NCBI GenBank assembly: GCA_002013415.1
Contig: MAEX01000013.1
Span: 62,001 to 126,000, forward strand
DNA: 64,000 nucleotides
Source of the DNA: Mycobacterium sp. D16Q14
Lineage (GTDB): Bacteria > Actinomycetota > Actinomycetes > Mycobacteriales > Mycobacteriaceae
Direction: 5' to 3'
The notes under the pieces: generated by a model
Seen by the model: only the letters and a program-made list of their open reading frames with translations
The model's database searches: none
Told to the model about the DNA's origin: nothing
Translations under genes and position numbers: made by a program
Part shown: positions 10,531-18,877 of the stretch, piece by piece
Layout: each line of letters opens with the position of its first letter
Position numbering within the stretch: the first letter of the stretch is position 1

Positions 10531-12123
10531 CTACTCGCTAACAGGAATAAGCTTGCCGGGGTTAAGAATTCCCCGCGGATCGACGGTTCGCTTCACCGCC
10601 TGCAGGATCTCGATGCCGAGCTCGCCGACCTCATCGGCAAGCCACGGCTGATGATCGCGTCCGACGGCGTGATGGTGCGTGATGGTGCCGCCCGCGGCGA
10701 CGATGCTATCACCCGCCGCCTTCTTCGCCTTACCCCATTGGGTCATCGGATCCTCGGCGGCCGCGCACACCACGGTGAAGTAGAGCGAGGCGCCGGTGCG
10801 ATAGGTATGCGAAATGTGGCACAACACCAGCGGCGGGGTGCCTTGGGCGCCAAGGGCTTCGGCGAGTGCTGTGGTAACCGCCGTACGTAGAGTGGCCAGG
10901 TTCCGCCATGAGGTTGCGGTCTCCAACGTCTCCACCACAGCGCCCGCATCGATGAGTGCATCGCGCAGGTACGGCGCATCGAATCGGCCGTGATTCCAGG
11001 CCTTGCCGGGCTCGTCGCCGAGCGCGGTGCCGCCGGCCGCGGTGAGAACGGCCGCTACTTCGGCTGAGCGGGCCTCGACGTGCCTGCGGGTGCCCTCGAC
11101 GGTGGTGATCGCCAGCACTCCGGTAGCGGGGTTCTTCCCGCCGATGTCCTTGGCCAGCGCGAGATTGAGCCCGCTTTCGGCTTCATCGGACAGCCGCAGC
11201 ACGGTGGGTGCGGCATCGGATTGGACGAGTGTGCGCAGCGCCTGAGCCCCAGCATCGAAGGAAGGGAAGGACCAACCCTGGTACCAGGTGTCTTCGGGGA
11301 GTCGATGCACGCGCACGGTCACCTCGGTGATGATGCCGAGTGCGCCCTCGGATCCCAGGAAGAGCTGCCGCAGGTCCGGGCCGGCCGCCGAGGCGGGCGC
11401 CCTGCCCAGATTGAGATCACCGCGCGGTGTGGCGATCCGGACCGCATCCACCATCGCGTCGAAGCGCCCGTATCCGCTGGAGGCCTGCCCGGAAGAGCGG
11501 GTGGCGGCGAAACCGCCGATGCTCGCGAATCTGAAGCTCTGCGGAAAGTGTCCGAGCGAAAAGCCCTTGGCGCCCAGGAGTTCTTCGGCCTCGGGCCCTG
11601 TCGTTCCGGGCAGCAGCACGGCCGTTCCGGATTCCTCGTCATGGGAGACCAGGCCGGACATCCGCCCAAGATCCACTGCGATGACTGCGGTGAATTCGCC
11701 GCGCGCGGGGTCCAGCCCGCCGACCACGCTGGTGCCGCCGCCGAACGGTACGACCGCGATGGCCTGCTTGCCGCAGAGCTCCAGGAGTGCGGACACCTCG
11801 TCATGCGATGCCGGGTAGACGATGGCATCGGGCGCCTCCTGGACGCCGGTGGAGCGCCGGCGCAGCAGGTCCGGGGTGCTCTTGCCGCCCGAATGCCGTA
11901 GCCGGGCACCGTGATCGGTGCGCACATGTTCCGTGCCGAGCAGATCGGACAGGGCGGTCAACTGCTCGTGGGTGAGAGAGCAGGGGGACAGGGTGACGGT
12001 CGATTCGTCGCGGCTGACCGGATCCCGTTCGGGAATGCCCAGCGCAGACGCCAAGAGCGTCTTCACCTGAGGTGAGAGAGTCTGTCGTTTTTCGGCCACG
12101 CCCCAGGCGTCCCACTCCATCAT
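10531..12123 (-). CDS. FAD-linked oxidase, alkyl-dihydroxyacetonephosphate-synthase-like
   Basis: This is a 530-residue VAO-type flavoprotein. The FAD_binding_4 domain includes VVPFGGGTSVVGGL and an FQSFR/GGFAATRSSGQASSGYG region. LGSEGALGIITEVTVRVH and a C-terminal ILNPGKLI complete the fold. It resembles alkyl-DHAP synthase more than D-lactate or glycolate oxidases: it has the SGQASSGYG segment and a THHHAVG motif with three histidines at 483-485, equivalent to the catalytic HHH of AGPS. AGPS makes the ether bond of ether lipids. Mtb Rv2251 is the likely orthologue; its reaction is not established. The start could be ATG 12123 or ATG 12120. Confidence 0.85.
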   Translation of the reverse strand: MMEWDAWGVAEKRQTLSPQVKTLLASALGIPERDPVSRDESTVTLSPCSLTHEQLTALSDLLGTEHVRTDHGARLRHSGGKSTPDLLRRRSTGVQEAPDAIVYPASHDEVSALLELCGKQAIAVVPFGGGTSVVGGLDPARGEFTAVIAVDLGRMSGLVSHDEESGTAVLLPGTTGPEAEELLGAKGFSLGHFPQSFRFASIGGFAATRSSGQASSGYGRFDAMVDAVRIATPRGDLNLGRAPASAAGPDLRQLFLGSEGALGIITEVTVRVHRLPEDTWYQGWSFPSFDAGAQALRTLVQSDAAPTVLRLSDEAESGLNLALAKDIGGKNPATGVLAITTVEGTRRHVEARSAEVAAVLTAAGGTALGDEPGKAWNHGRFDAPYLRDALIDAGAVVETLETATSWRNLATLRTAVTTALAEALGAQGTPPLVLCHISHTYRTGASLYFTVVCAAAEDPMTQWGKAKKAAGDSIVAAGGTITHHHAVGRDHQPWLADEVGELGIEILQAVKRTVDPRGILNPGKLIPVSE

Positions 12124-12161
12124 GCGTTACAGTATTACATAGGATGGCAAGTTGTAACGCA
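12123..12161. promoter_or_regulatory. perfect 9-bp inverted repeat between divergent genes (operator candidate)
   Basis: TGCGTTACA (12123-12131) and TGTAACGCA (12153-12161) are exact reverse complements separated by 21 bases. They fill most of the 63-base spacer between the AGPS-like gene and the divergent TetR gene. The left arm touches the first of the two possible AGPS-like start codons. It is the natural operator for the TetR protein; binding has not been shown. Confidence 0.55.
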
Positions 12162-12186
12162 GATTTTCTGGTGAAGGTGAGGTGAC

Positions 12187-12786
12187 ATGACGGTCGAGAC
12201 GACAGACATCGCCGGGGTCGCGGAGATCCCGGCGGATCCCGTCACTGAACGCATCCTCGATGCCGCGCTGTCCTGCGTCACCGAGTTCGGGGTGCGTCGG
12301 ACCACACTGGTGGAGGTCGCCAAGCGTGCCGGTGTCAGCCGTCCGTCGGTGTATCGGCGCTGGCCCGATGTGCGCTCCTTGGTCGCCGATCTGCTGACGC
12401 GAGAAATGGCCTCGATCCTGCCCGCGACCGGACAGGGGCATGCGCGCGATCGACTAGTCCAGTCGGTGACAGGTCTAGTCACCCAGGTGCGTGAGCACTC
12501 GATTTTCGCGGCAATCCTGCGCTCCGATCCCGAACTCCTGCTGACCTACATCGTGCGGCGGTTGGGCACCAGCCAGCGCGCCCTCATCGGCTGGACCGCG
12601 CTGCTCATCGCCGAGGGCCAGGCGGACGGATCGATTCGCACCGGTGGCCCTGAGCAGATGGCGGCGATGGTGCTGCTGATCGGCCAATCGGTTCTCCAGT
12701 CGGCGCGCATCGTCGCCGACATTCTCTCGCCGGATGAGCTGGTGAATGAATTGGCCGCTGCCATCGACGGATATCTCGCGGCTTGA
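12187..12786 (+). CDS. TetR-family regulator (Rv2250c-like)
   Basis: The 199-residue protein has a TetR helix-turn-helix near the N-terminus (TTLVEVAKRAGVSRPSVYRRW). The C-terminal domain shows no motif I recognise. It ends 20 bases before glpD with the same orientation and is divergent from the AGPS-like and dagK genes, so it is well placed to regulate the whole glycerolipid cluster through the inverted repeat at 12123-12161. Confidence 0.88.
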   Translation: MTVETTDIAGVAEIPADPVTERILDAALSCVTEFGVRRTTLVEVAKRAGVSRPSVYRRWPDVRSLVADLLTREMASILPATGQGHARDRLVQSVTGLVTQVREHSIFAAILRSDPELLLTYIVRRLGTSQRALIGWTALLIAEGQADGSIRTGGPEQMAAMVLLIGQSVLQSARIVADILSPDELVNELAAAIDGYLAA

Positions 12787-12806
12787 TCCGCCCCTTAGGA
12801 GAGTTC

Positions 12807-14252
12807 ATGACAACCCAGCTCAACAGCACACGACGCAGTGCCGATCTCGCCGCGCTGGCCGGTGGCGCTCCGGTTGACGTCCTCGTCGTCGGCGGTGGTA
12901 TCACCGGCGTCGGGGTGGCACTCGACGCGGCGAGCCGCGGCCTGCGTGTCACGCTGGTCGAGAAGCACGACCTTGCCTTCGGCACAAGCAGATTCAGTTC
13001 CAAGCTGGTGCACGGCGGATTGCGCTATCTCGCTTCGGGTCAGGTGGGTATTGCCAGGGAAAGTGCGATCGAGCGGCACATCCTCATGACGCGTACCGCC
13101 CCGCACCTCATTCACCCGCTCGCGCAGGTGGTTCCGCTGCACCCGGCGGTGAGCATGTTCAGCCGGACCCTGGTGCGGGTGGGATTCGTCGCGGGGGATG
13201 GGTTGCGCAGGCTCGCGCACACCTCGGCCGACGTGCTGCCCCGCTCACGCGCGATCGACGCGGGTGAAGTCATCCGCCGGGCCCCGACCGTGCGGCGCAA
13301 CGGACTTCGCGGCGGGTTGATGGCCTTCGACGGGCAGCTCGTCGACGATGCACGGTTGGTGGTGTCGATCGCGCGCACGGCGGCGGGTCTGGGTGCCCGC
13401 ATCCTCACCAGAGTGTCCGCCGAGCAGGTCACCGGCGACGGTGCGGTGCTCCGAGACGAGCTGAGCGGCAATACCATTGCGGTACGGGCGGGTTTGGTCA
13501 TCAACGCCGCCGGGGTATGGGCCGGCCAAGTCGATCATGACATTAAGCTGCGTCCTAGCCGTGGGACACACCTGGTGTTCCGCGCGGCGACCTTCGGTGG
13601 ACTTACCGCCGCCCTGACTGTTCCGGTGCCCGGCACGATCAACCGTTTCGTGTTCGCCCTGCCCGCCATCCACGATCGGGTATACCTCGGGCTCACCGAC
13701 GAGCCGGCGCCCGGTCCGGTACCGGATGTGGCCGAACCCTCTGCGGGGGAGGAGCAGTTCCTCCTCGACACCGTGAACACGGTGCTGCAGACCTCACTGT
13801 CCGAATCGGATGTGGCGGGACGTTTTGCGGGGCTGCGACCCCTGCTCGACGGTGATGACTCCGCGACCGCGGACCTGTCCCGTAAGCATGCGGTCCGGGT
13901 ATCTGATGCGGGTGTCGTCAGCGTGGTGGGCGGCAAGCTGACCACCTATCGCAAGATGGCCGAGGACGCCCTTGACGCGGGTCTGGAACGCCTGCGGCTG
14001 GCGGCCTCGGAGTGTGTGACGCAAAACCTGACGGTGGTGGACGACTGGCCGGGTGCCGTCGGTACCCGGGTGGTCGAAGATGTCGATATCACCCGTGAAC
14101 AAGTCGAATTCGCGCTTACTCATGAGGGTGCGCTCGACACCGATGATGTTCTCGATCGTCGTACCCGTGTCGGGCTCGTGCCCGCCGACAGGGAACTGGC
14201 TGTCGGCGAGGTTCAGAGTCTCGTCGACTCCTACTTCTCGCAGGTGAACTGA
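12807..14252 (+). CDS. glpD: glycerol-3-phosphate dehydrogenase (FAD, GlpD1-like)
   Basis: This membrane-associated flavoenzyme oxidises sn-glycerol 3-phosphate to dihydroxyacetone phosphate and passes electrons to the quinone pool. The 481-residue protein has the N-terminal FAD fold VLVVGGGITGVGVALDAA (GGGITG at 29-34), the GlpD signature SKLVHGGLRYL at 65-75 and a second dinucleotide-binding contact GGKLTTYRKMAEDAL near residue 380. The start at ATG 12807 follows AGGAGAG; a TTG 24 bases upstream is less likely. The last 22 bases overlap the convergent mycolate methyltransferase gene. Confidence 0.92.
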   Translation: MTTQLNSTRRSADLAALAGGAPVDVLVVGGGITGVGVALDAASRGLRVTLVEKHDLAFGTSRFSSKLVHGGLRYLASGQVGIARESAIERHILMTRTAPHLIHPLAQVVPLHPAVSMFSRTLVRVGFVAGDGLRRLAHTSADVLPRSRAIDAGEVIRRAPTVRRNGLRGGLMAFDGQLVDDARLVVSIARTAAGLGARILTRVSAEQVTGDGAVLRDELSGNTIAVRAGLVINAAGVWAGQVDHDIKLRPSRGTHLVFRAATFGGLTAALTVPVPGTINRFVFALPAIHDRVYLGLTDEPAPGPVPDVAEPSAGEEQFLLDTVNTVLQTSLSESDVAGRFAGLRPLLDGDDSATADLSRKHAVRVSDAGVVSVVGGKLTTYRKMAEDALDAGLERLRLAASECVTQNLTVVDDWPGAVGTRVVEDVDITREQVEFALTHEGALDTDDVLDRRTRVGLVPADRELAVGEVQSLVDSYFSQVN

Positions 14253-15091
14253 ACTACGTCGATCCAGCCCTCCCGGAACGCGTCGGCGCAACCTGTGAGG
14301 TACTTGATGTACCTGTCGTAAACCTCTTGGGATTGAAGGGAAATCGCTTCATCCTTGTGTGCGACCAGGTTCTCGGCCCAGCAGTCCAGGGTGCGCGCAT
14401 AGTGTAGTTGCAGGGCCTGGTGGCGGGTAACGCGGAAGCCCGCCTGCGCGGCGTGCTGGTCCACCATCGGCACGGAAGGTAAACGGCCACCAGGGAATAT
14501 CTCGGTGAGCATAAAGTGCATGAATCGAACCCGCGACATCAGTAGCGGAACTCCCCTGCGCTTCAATTCCTCCGGGTGAAAGCTGACAATGGTGTGCAGC
14601 AACATCTTTCCGTCATCCGGCAGTATCCGGTGGGCCATCTCGAAGAAGCTGGCGTATCGCTCATGGCCGAAATGCTCGAAGGCGCCGATGCTGACGATTC
14701 GGTCGACGGTGCCCTCGAACTCCTCCCACCCGGCCAACCGAACCTCGTGCGTACGCGAACTTTCGGTGGAGTCGAGAAGCTTGGTGACGTGCGTGAATTG
14801 GTTCTTGCTGAGGGTCAGGCCGATGACATTGACGTCGTAGTACTCGAGGGCGCGTTTCAGGGTGGAACCCCAACCGCAACCGACGTCCAGCAGGGTCATC
14901 CCGGGCTCTAGACCCAGTTTTCCGAGCGCGAGGTCGATCTTGGCCCGCTGTGCCTGCGTGAGTGTCAGGCTCTCGGGCTCGAAGTATGCGCAGCTGTAGG
15001 TCCTACTGGGGTCGAGAAACAGTGCGAAGAAGTCGTCAGACAGGTCGTAATGTGCTTGTACATCAGAGAACTTGGGGGTCAATCTGGACAT
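14231..15091 (-). CDS. mycolic acid cyclopropane/methyl synthase (MmaA/PcaA family)
   Basis: SAM-dependent enzymes of this family add cyclopropane, methyl or hydroxymethyl groups to meromycolate double bonds. The 286-residue protein has YDLSDDFFALFLDP at 15-28, TYSCAYF with C34 (bicarbonate-site cysteine), the SAM motif LLDVGCGWG at 67-75, the GAFEHFGH loop at 136-143 with E139, and LTEIFPGGRLPS. The C-terminus (VVQFTCEK) and LHTIV segment look closer to MmaA2/PcaA than to the hydroxylating MmaA4. In Mtb four mmaA genes (Rv0642c-0645c) occupy this place; here there is one. I leave the product specificity open. Confidence 0.88.
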   Translation of the reverse strand: MSRLTPKFSDVQAHYDLSDDFFALFLDPSRTYSCAYFEPESLTLTQAQRAKIDLALGKLGLEPGMTLLDVGCGWGSTLKRALEYYDVNVIGLTLSKNQFTHVTKLLDSTESSRTHEVRLAGWEEFEGTVDRIVSIGAFEHFGHERYASFFEMAHRILPDDGKMLLHTIVSFHPEELKRRGVPLLMSRVRFMHFMLTEIFPGGRLPSVPMVDQHAAQAGFRVTRHQALQLHYARTLDCWAENLVAHKDEAISLQSQEVYDRYIKYLTGCADAFREGWIDVVQFTCEK

Positions 15092-15270
15092 GCGACGGCC
15101 TCTCGCGAGAGATGGCGCTGTGCCCCGAACGGCGCGCGTGCGATTGATCGGATCTAGGGGTGGCTGTTACCCCATGCCGAGGCTAAAGCATGACCGCAGC
15201 AGGTACAAGGGTTCCGCGCAGAATTAACAGCTAGTTTGATCCTGACGAAATCGTTCCCTACGGGACCTAA

Positions 15271-16215
15271 TTAGCGGTCCGCGGCCTCGGATTCCGTTGC
15301 GTCCTCGGCGGGCTCTGATCGGGCGAAGTTCTCGGTGAGCTTGGCAATGACCCGGTTCCACAGCGGTTCGGGCAGATCGTGGCCCATTCCGTCGATCAGT
15401 GCCAACCGCGCGCCGGGGGTGGCGCGCGCGATGGCGCGCGCACCCGAAGGGCGCATCAGCTTATCTGCCCTGCCGTGCAAAACCAGTGCGGGCGAAGTGA
15501 TTCGGTTGTTGAATGGCACCAGGCTGCCGGTCCCCATGATCGCGGCGAATTGCCGGGCGAATCCCTTGGGGTAGTAGCTACGGTCGTAGTACTCGGCGGC
15601 GTGTAGATATGACTTCGCTTCGGACTGGCGGTATTTCGGACTGCCGATGGTTCGGCCCACCTGCACGCTGTTGGCGATGATCTGCTCGCGGGTGGCGTCG
15701 GCGGGTGGGGGCGTCAACAGGGCCATCAACTGACGTGGTCCGGGCGGCGGCAGGAACGGCTGGTTGTTGCTCGACATGATGATGCTGACCGTCTCGGTCC
15801 GGTGAGGATGCTCGGCGGCGAAGACCTGCGCGATCATGCCGCCCATCGAAGCGCCCACGATATGTGCCTGCTCGATGCCGAGATGATCGAGTAGACTGGC
15901 CGCGTCGGCCGCCATATCCACCAGGGTGTACGCGGTGTCGGCAATTTTCACTCCGGCAAGGAATTTCGCCATGGTGGGAAGGAGTGATCCGCCACCGGCG
16001 CGTACCCCGTCGAGCTTCGTCGATAGGCCACAGTCCCGGTTGTCGAAGCGGATGACACGGTGGCCCTGGTTGGCGAGCTGCTGGCAGAACTCGGTGCGCC
16101 AGAACACCATCTGCGCGCCGATGCCCATGATGAGTAGCACCGCGGGGTCGGCTGGGCTGCCGAACTCCTCGTAGCACAGCTCGATATCGCCGATCTTGGC
16201 GGTGCTGGCCGTCAT
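15271..16215 (-). CDS. lipG: alpha/beta hydrolase LipG
   Basis: This 314-residue serine hydrolase has the nucleophile elbow GASMGG (S123), an oxyanion region VLLIMGIGAQMVFW, the acid loop LHGRADKLMRP and the catalytic histidine in DGMGHDLPEP. Mtb LipG (Rv0646c, same place next to mmaA) has phospholipase and thioesterase activity. The start at ATG 16215 follows GAGGGAGA and lies 1 base after the stop of the ABC1 kinase gene, so translation is coupled. The longer frame to 16260 would overlap that gene. Confidence 0.88.
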   Translation of the reverse strand: MTASTAKIGDIELCYEEFGSPADPAVLLIMGIGAQMVFWRTEFCQQLANQGHRVIRFDNRDCGLSTKLDGVRAGGGSLLPTMAKFLAGVKIADTAYTLVDMAADAASLLDHLGIEQAHIVGASMGGMIAQVFAAEHPHRTETVSIIMSSNNQPFLPPPGPRQLMALLTPPPADATREQIIANSVQVGRTIGSPKYRQSEAKSYLHAAEYYDRSYYPKGFARQFAAIMGTGSLVPFNNRITSPALVLHGRADKLMRPSGARAIARATPGARLALIDGMGHDLPEPLWNRVIAKLTENFARSEPAEDATESEAADR

Positions 16216-16216
16216 C

Positions 16217-17593
16217 TCAGATGTCTCCCTCGCGGTTGTGCTCACGGCTGATGTCGACAATGAAGTTGCCGAAGTAGCCTGTGAGTTCGGGGTCTTCCAT
16301 CATCTGCCAGCGCGGCGCCAGCAGCTTCATGTACCGCTCGACGTACAGGAATTGCTTGCCGATGAGCACCAGCTCACGCGGTAGCTTGACGTCGTATTGC
16401 TCAGCGAGTGCGGACAGCTGCTTGCCAATCTCCGAATATGACATGTCCCCAAGGGATTTCATGGTCAGTGGAGTGGCGAAGGCCTGCATGTCCCGGGTGC
16501 CCTTATCGGCGTCGCCGGGATTGCCGACAGCGCCCAGCAGAACCACGATCTTGCCCGCGGCGCGATGATCCTTCTTGACCAGTAGCGCGTGAATCAGCTC
16601 GCGCAACAGCCAGCGGGTCCGTGGGTCGATAAATCCGACGATGCCGAAGTCGAGGAATACGATCCGGCCCTCGTGGTCCACGAGAAGATTTCCCGCATGC
16701 AGGTCGCCATGGAACAAGCCCTGGCGCAGCCCGGATTCGAACACCGAGAACAACAACGACTTCACCAGCTCGGTGCCGTCGAAGCCCGCCCTGCGGATGG
16801 CCGGCGCGTCGTCGATCCGGATGCCGTGCACCCGCTCCATGGTGAGCACCTTGGATGTCGTGTAGTGCCAGTGCACATCCGGCACCCGGATGTTCTTGCC
16901 GAGCGACGAGGTGTGCAGGTGCTCCACCCAGGTCTGCATGGCCTGGCCTTCGGCAAGGAAATCCAGTTCCTCGGAAAGGTTTCCGGAGAAATCGTCCACC
17001 ACGTCGCGGGCGGAGAGCATCCGGCCCACCTTGCCTAGTTCTAGTAGCGCCGCTCCGCGCTTCATGATCTGCAGGTCGGCCGCGACCCGGCGGCGGATCC
17101 CCGGACGTTGGATCTTGACCACCACGTCCTCGCCGGAATGCAGTGTCGCGTAATGCACCTGGGCGATCGACGCGGATGCGAACGGCTCTGAGTCAAAGCT
17201 GGCGAAGAGCTTTTCGGGTTCATCGCCGAGCTCGGAGATGATGAGTTCTCGAATCTGGGCTGAATCAGCGGGCGGGACGCGGTCGAGCAGCCCCCGGAAT
17301 TCACGGGACAGCGGCTCGCCGAACGCGCCCGGACTGGACGCGATGATCTGGCCGAGCTTGACGTACGTGGGACCCAGATCGGAGAAGGTCTGGGGAAGCT
17401 CGGCGATGACCTTCTGCTCGAAGCTGCCCTTCTTGGTGATCTTGCCCAGCACTCTGCCCGCGGTGCGGGCGACCTGCCAGCCTGTGGTGCCCAGCCGCGC
17501 GGCCTCGGAGAGCAACGCCACGCGCCCGAGCGGTGCAACCTGACGTCCACGGCCTTCACCTACGCTCCGGCCGGAACGTTCTTGGGCAGTCAT
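16217..17593 (-). CDS. ABC1/AarF/UbiB-family atypical kinase (Rv0647c-like)
   Basis: The 458-residue protein has the ADCK/UbiB fold: the KxGQ motif in YVKLGQIIASSPG, the ASIAQVH helix that replaces the P-loop, lysine in VVVKIQRPG, the catalytic FHGDLHAGN and metal-binding FLDFGIVG. UbiB proteins are ATPases that support lipid, and especially isoprenoid quinone, metabolism; the mycobacterial role is unknown. The start is ATG 17593; a TTG 9 bases upstream is less likely. It sits between two LipG-type hydrolase genes and is translationally coupled to lipG. Confidence 0.88.
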   Translation of the reverse strand: MTAQERSGRSVGEGRGRQVAPLGRVALLSEAARLGTTGWQVARTAGRVLGKITKKGSFEQKVIAELPQTFSDLGPTYVKLGQIIASSPGAFGEPLSREFRGLLDRVPPADSAQIRELIISELGDEPEKLFASFDSEPFASASIAQVHYATLHSGEDVVVKIQRPGIRRRVAADLQIMKRGAALLELGKVGRMLSARDVVDDFSGNLSEELDFLAEGQAMQTWVEHLHTSSLGKNIRVPDVHWHYTTSKVLTMERVHGIRIDDAPAIRRAGFDGTELVKSLLFSVFESGLRQGLFHGDLHAGNLLVDHEGRIVFLDFGIVGFIDPRTRWLLRELIHALLVKKDHRAAGKIVVLLGAVGNPGDADKGTRDMQAFATPLTMKSLGDMSYSEIGKQLSALAEQYDVKLPRELVLIGKQFLYVERYMKLLAPRWQMMEDPELTGYFGNFIVDISREHNREGDI

Positions 17594-17628
17594 GAAATGC
17601 AAGTGTGCCGCATCATGGCCGTGCGGCC

Positions 17629-18600
17629 CTAGTCAGTCCTGCACACCGAGCCCCGCGAGGAGCCCCGCGAGCGGGCGGTGCCCCTGTCAAAAGTTGCCAA
17701 CAACTCCGTGGTCACGGGCTCCCACACGGGCTCGGGCAGATCGTGGCCCATGCCTTCGATGAGCGCGAACCGCGAGTTCCGGATGTTCTTGGCCACCACC
17801 CGCCCGTTCTGGTACGGCACCAGCGGGTCATTGCGGCCGTGGATCACGACCGTCGGGGCGGTGATGGCGCGGGTGAAGCGCAGCAGGCTGCCGGTGCCGA
17901 GGATGGCATCGAATTGGCGCACGGTACCCACCTTGTAGTCGCTGCGGGCCCGGTGTTCCAGGATGCGCTGTCGCAGTGCCTCGCGGGAGGGCAGGTTGTC
18001 GGGCCCGTTGTAGACGATGCCGGTGTTCACCTCGAACTCGAGCCATTCCTCGGGCGTCGCGTTCTTACCGGGGGCCGTCATGGCGGTCTTGATGAGTGCC
18101 CAGGACGGCAACCGTGAGAATGGGCGGCCGGTCGCCGAGTAGATGATGCCGACGGAGTTGACGCGCTCGGGGTAGGTGCCTGCGAAGACCTGCACGATCA
18201 TCCCACCCATCGAGGCACCCGCGATATGCACGGTGTCCAGGTCAAGGTGGTCGATGAGGGTACGGACGTCCTCGGCCATGTCGAGGAGCGTGTACGGGAC
18301 CTCACTGCCCACGCCGAACGCGTAGCGGACCACCCGGCGCTGGACCGATCCCGGCGCCTTGTGCCCGTGCAGCTTCGTCGACAGCCCGCAATCGCGGTTA
18401 TCGAAGCGGATCACGCGATAGCCTCGATCGAGGAGTCGCTGGCAGAACCCGTCCGGCCACATCGGGAGCTGCGCCGCTACACCCATGACGAGGATGACCG
18501 CGGGATCGCCCGGGTTGCCGAGGTCTTCGTAGAAGAGCTCGATATCGCCGTTACGTGCGATGCCTGATCGAGTGGGAACTTCGGAGGACAACGGCACCAT
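17629..18600 (-). CDS. alpha/beta hydrolase, LipG paralogue
   Basis: The 323-residue protein resembles LipG over its full length: GDIELFYEDLGNPGDPAV near the N-terminus, RFDNRDCGLSTKL, the nucleophile elbow GASMGGM, HGRNDPLVP for the acid loop and EGMGHDLPEPVW for the histidine. It ends in an Arg/Ser-rich tail. The ATG has a CCAGGA very close upstream, so the exact start is uncertain. It lies 35 bases upstream of the ABC1 gene on the same strand, so hydrolase-kinase-hydrolase looks like one operon. It is divergent from rplJ. Confidence 0.85.
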   Translation of the reverse strand: MVPLSSEVPTRSGIARNGDIELFYEDLGNPGDPAVILVMGVAAQLPMWPDGFCQRLLDRGYRVIRFDNRDCGLSTKLHGHKAPGSVQRRVVRYAFGVGSEVPYTLLDMAEDVRTLIDHLDLDTVHIAGASMGGMIVQVFAGTYPERVNSVGIIYSATGRPFSRLPSWALIKTAMTAPGKNATPEEWLEFEVNTGIVYNGPDNLPSREALRQRILEHRARSDYKVGTVRQFDAILGTGSLLRFTRAITAPTVVIHGRNDPLVPYQNGRVVAKNIRNSRFALIEGMGHDLPEPVWEPVTTELLATFDRGTARSRGSSRGSVCRTD

Positions 18601-18619
18601 TCCTGGATACCACGCCGTT

Positions 18620-18649
18620 TTGGATGATCGCCCCCATCTGCGGTAATCT
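18620..18649 (+). promoter_or_regulatory. candidate SigA promoter of rplJL
   Basis: TTGGAT (18620-18625), 18 bases, TAATCT (18644-18649). It would give a leader of about 220 bases before rplJ, the right size to hold the L10 leader. Confidence 0.45.
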
Positions 18650-18699
18650 CTCAGAGCTCCACCGAAGACCGTCGGTCACCTCTCGCGAGGTTGAAGGTT

Positions 18700-18870
18700 C
18701 AGGACATGTCCTGACGGCCCACGCAGGAGGACGAGGTTTAGACTCGTGGACCAAAAGTCCGCGGATTTTCACGCCCCGACCTGTCTGCGTCGGGGCGTTC
18801 GTCATTTCAGACTCCTTCTCGATCTCAGGCCGTCTTGTCCCAGGTGCAGCGACCGAAACGAGATGAGGAG
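18700..18870 (+). promoter_or_regulatory. rplJ leader, probable L10 autoregulatory leader
   Basis: A long untranslated leader precedes rplJ. It contains a perfect 9-bp hairpin, CGCCCCGAC (18772-18780) with GTCGGGGCG (18789-18797), and small stems upstream around ACGAGG/CTCGT. In most bacteria this leader binds the L10-L12 complex and represses rplJL. I recognise position and structure but have not aligned it to the Rfam L10 leader. Confidence 0.5.
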
Positions 18871-18877
18871 GCAATAC

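Noticed and set aside
12783..12806. TTG start giving GlpD eight extra residues
   Set aside because: ATG 12807 has AGGAGAG at proper spacing; the extra residues contain the ribosome site.
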